Positions 62,614-64,000 of a stretch of DNA of 64,000 bases are shown piece by piece. This DNA comes from Scortum barcoo (lineage: Eukaryota > Chordata > Actinopteri > Centrarchiformes > Terapontidae), in contig CM041534.1 in assembly GCA_023238725.1 (NCBI GenBank), forward strand, positions 21,071,303 through 21,135,302, read 5' to 3'. The position numbers were made by a program, and so were the translations under genes. Below the pieces are notes generated by a model. That model ran no database searches. It was not told the DNA's origin and worked only from the letters and a program-made list of their open reading frames with translations. How positions within the stretch are numbered: position 1 is the stretch's first letter; every line of letters starts with the position of its first letter.

Positions 62614-63784
62614 CTGGAGGGAGAAACAGGATATTAAATATCAAATATCAAAAGAATGGAATAAAGTTTTTTTTCCATTTCAATTTCCCATCAAAGTTCA
62701 TCACAGCATTGGGGCCATTTCAGTTATCATACACACTTGCACACAGATGTTTTTTGCCATTTTGCCAATCAGATGAAATGGCACTTGGGTTTGCTCTGGC
62801 TGAAGGTCCACAGGGGCTACCTACATAAAATTAAAAGTCCCACTGAGCTGCTTTAATTATTTGTGAATTACAGTTATTTCTTATTAATGAAGTATTTCCT
62901 TATTTCATTAATACGTCTTCACTTTCATGAAAAGTGAGCAAAAAATGAAGGCAACAAGATGCAGCTAAAGTCTGCTGAGTGGGCTGTGAGTTGATCATGA
63001 GTTTTAAACTTTCCTGGAAAGACTTAATGGAGTCTGTAAGGAGTCTGCTGGTGCACAATTATATCATTTACACTGTGTTAATGTGTATTAACTCTTTACA
63101 GCAGTTATGGATGCTTTACAGGAGGAGTTAAAGTTAAAACAGCTGACCACTCCATGAGTGAACTTATTAAGAGTCTATATACGGTTCATACATGCTAAAT
63201 GAGGGACGTTCAGGTGAAGTGTTCCAGATTAAAGTTGGGAGTACTGTGACATCACTTGTTGAGTTTACTGATTCATATCTTTGTTGAGTACAGTTCTTAC
63301 TGAATGCTGAATCAAATTATTTAACATTGTTTGAGTTAGAAAATAAACCAAATATGTTCAAATCTTAAAAAGAAGAGCCTTCACAGTTTTTTCCACTGTT
63401 TTCAGCTGAGGTGCAAGTTCCTGCTGACTCCGAGGCTTCATGAAGACACCTGGGGGCATCGCTACGCTGCACTCCCTCGGCCCGAAGTGTTTACTGCTGC
63501 AAACCAGCTTGTTTGTGACACTATAGAAATACTGCAAAAGTGGCATGTTCTCATTACAACTGAGGTTAAATGCACAAAAGCAGCATAATGAGCTCCCATG
63601 AATATCCATCAGCTTCGGAGTAGATTCTCTTTTTAAATGTGTAAAATTTTGCAGAATGATTAAAGTAGCCTTGAGGACATTTATTTTATAGCAGTTGTGT
63701 TTAGAGCTTAGTTGCTTTGTGCTGAAAAAAGAAGGGGGGAGAGAACAAAGTGAAGAGATTAGAGATTTTTTTCTCGTCCCATAC
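62614..63784 (-). other. Last intron of the GALNT gene
   Basis: This 1,171-bp intron separates the two GALNT lectin exons. On the minus strand it begins GTATGG and ends in a TTTCTCCCTCCAG acceptor. The interior is AT-rich with no open frame resembling a further exon, and the protein reads through without a gap, so no exon is missing here. Two short hydrophobic or charged open frames in it look like chance. Confidence 0.85.
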
Positions 63785-63934
63785 CTTCCTGTAGCGCCAC
63801 AGCTGGTTGCCCTTCATGCCGTGACAGTCGTACAGGGTGACGGGGCTGTTGTGGGAGATGGCGTCGAAACAGACTTTTTTCGTGTGCATGGGGTCGCCCA
63901 CCCGGATGTCCTCTCTCCAGCCGAATGTGAACAC
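63785..63934 (-). CDS. GALNT-family glycosyltransferase, penultimate coding exon (lectin domain)
   Basis: This exon encodes 50 residues of the C-terminal ricin-type lectin domain of a polypeptide N-acetylgalactosaminyltransferase. These are Golgi type II membrane enzymes that start mucin-type O-glycosylation by moving GalNAc from UDP-GalNAc onto Ser/Thr. Visible features are GWREDI at residues 5-10, KVCFDAISH at 20-28, TLYDCH at 33-38 and the QxW-type motif NQLWRYRK at 43-50. On the minus strand the acceptor is a pyrimidine-rich tract ending CCCCCTGCAG just above 63,934, and the donor is AAG|GTATGG at 63,785. Both junctions are phase 0, so the exon is 150 nt and joins in frame to the exon at 62,449-62,613. 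The lectin signature resembles the GALNT8/9/17/18 subfamily, but I cannot decide the paralogue from 104 residues. The catalytic domain and N-terminus lie outside the window. Confidence 0.9.
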
Positions 63935-64000
63935 CTGCAGGGGGAACAAATCTGAGTTTTAATGTCACAAACTTTCTAATTTCATGTAAACAAATAAAAT

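Noticed and set aside
1..64000. tRNA, rRNA, CRISPR array, prophage or operon-like structure
   Set aside because: No cloverleaf B-box context, no spaced direct repeats and no close-packed frames were found; the sequence is clearly animal nuclear DNA.

Overview
The window looks like a vertebrate, almost certainly teleost, non-coding region with one gene edge. The clues are two spliced exons of a GALNT-type glycosyltransferase with vertebrate-style introns, long AT-rich tracts without coding potential, abundant (CA)n and other microsatellites, and fossils of transposon families typical of fish: a piggyBac element, L2/Rex-like non-LTR retrotransposons, a Penelope-like element and Tc1/mariner-type MITEs. 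Several diverged copies of a repeat I remember from spiny-rayed fishes point to Percomorpha. That last step rests on memory, not on a search.

Layout. Bases 1 to about 62,400 contain no host protein-coding exon that I can recognise. Most of it is single-copy-looking AT-rich sequence broken by repeats. Main landmarks are a 23-bp exact inverted repeat (966-988 and 1401-1423); a Tc1-like relic (about 2150-2545); a degenerate minisatellite (3406-3623); a CpG-richer patch with a TATA motif (8740-9100); an L2-like reverse transcriptase relic (about 16,600-17,385); a Penelope-like GIY-YIG endonuclease relic on the minus strand (34,511-34,700); two oppositely oriented copies of a Penelope-type terminal fragment (37,918-38,035 and 50,675-50,775); a short hairpin (40,575-40,628); a second reverse transcriptase relic (about 46,935-47,140); and a large fold-back MITE (60,665-61,038).

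The best preserved mobile element is a 1,406-bp piggyBac transposon (38,076-39,481). It is flanked by TTAA duplications and has 16-bp terminal inverted repeats. Its minus-strand frame encodes the acidic N-terminal half of a transposase and stops immediately before the region where the catalytic aspartates should lie. It is therefore a deletion derivative that can bind or be mobilised at most, not cut DNA.

At the right edge, on the minus strand, lie the last two coding exons of a polypeptide N-acetylgalactosaminyltransferase of the GALNT8/9/17/18 subfamily (63,785-63,934 and 62,449-62,613), joined by a 1,171-bp intron. They encode the end of the ricin-type lectin domain and the C-terminus. The rest of the gene lies beyond position 64,000, and everything to its left is 3' flank, possibly including a long 3' UTR. 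I found no tRNA, rRNA, CRISPR array or bacterial-type operon. I did not find a convincing new biological system; the oddest structures are the truncated piggyBac with its three internal palindromes and the unexplained inverted repeats.
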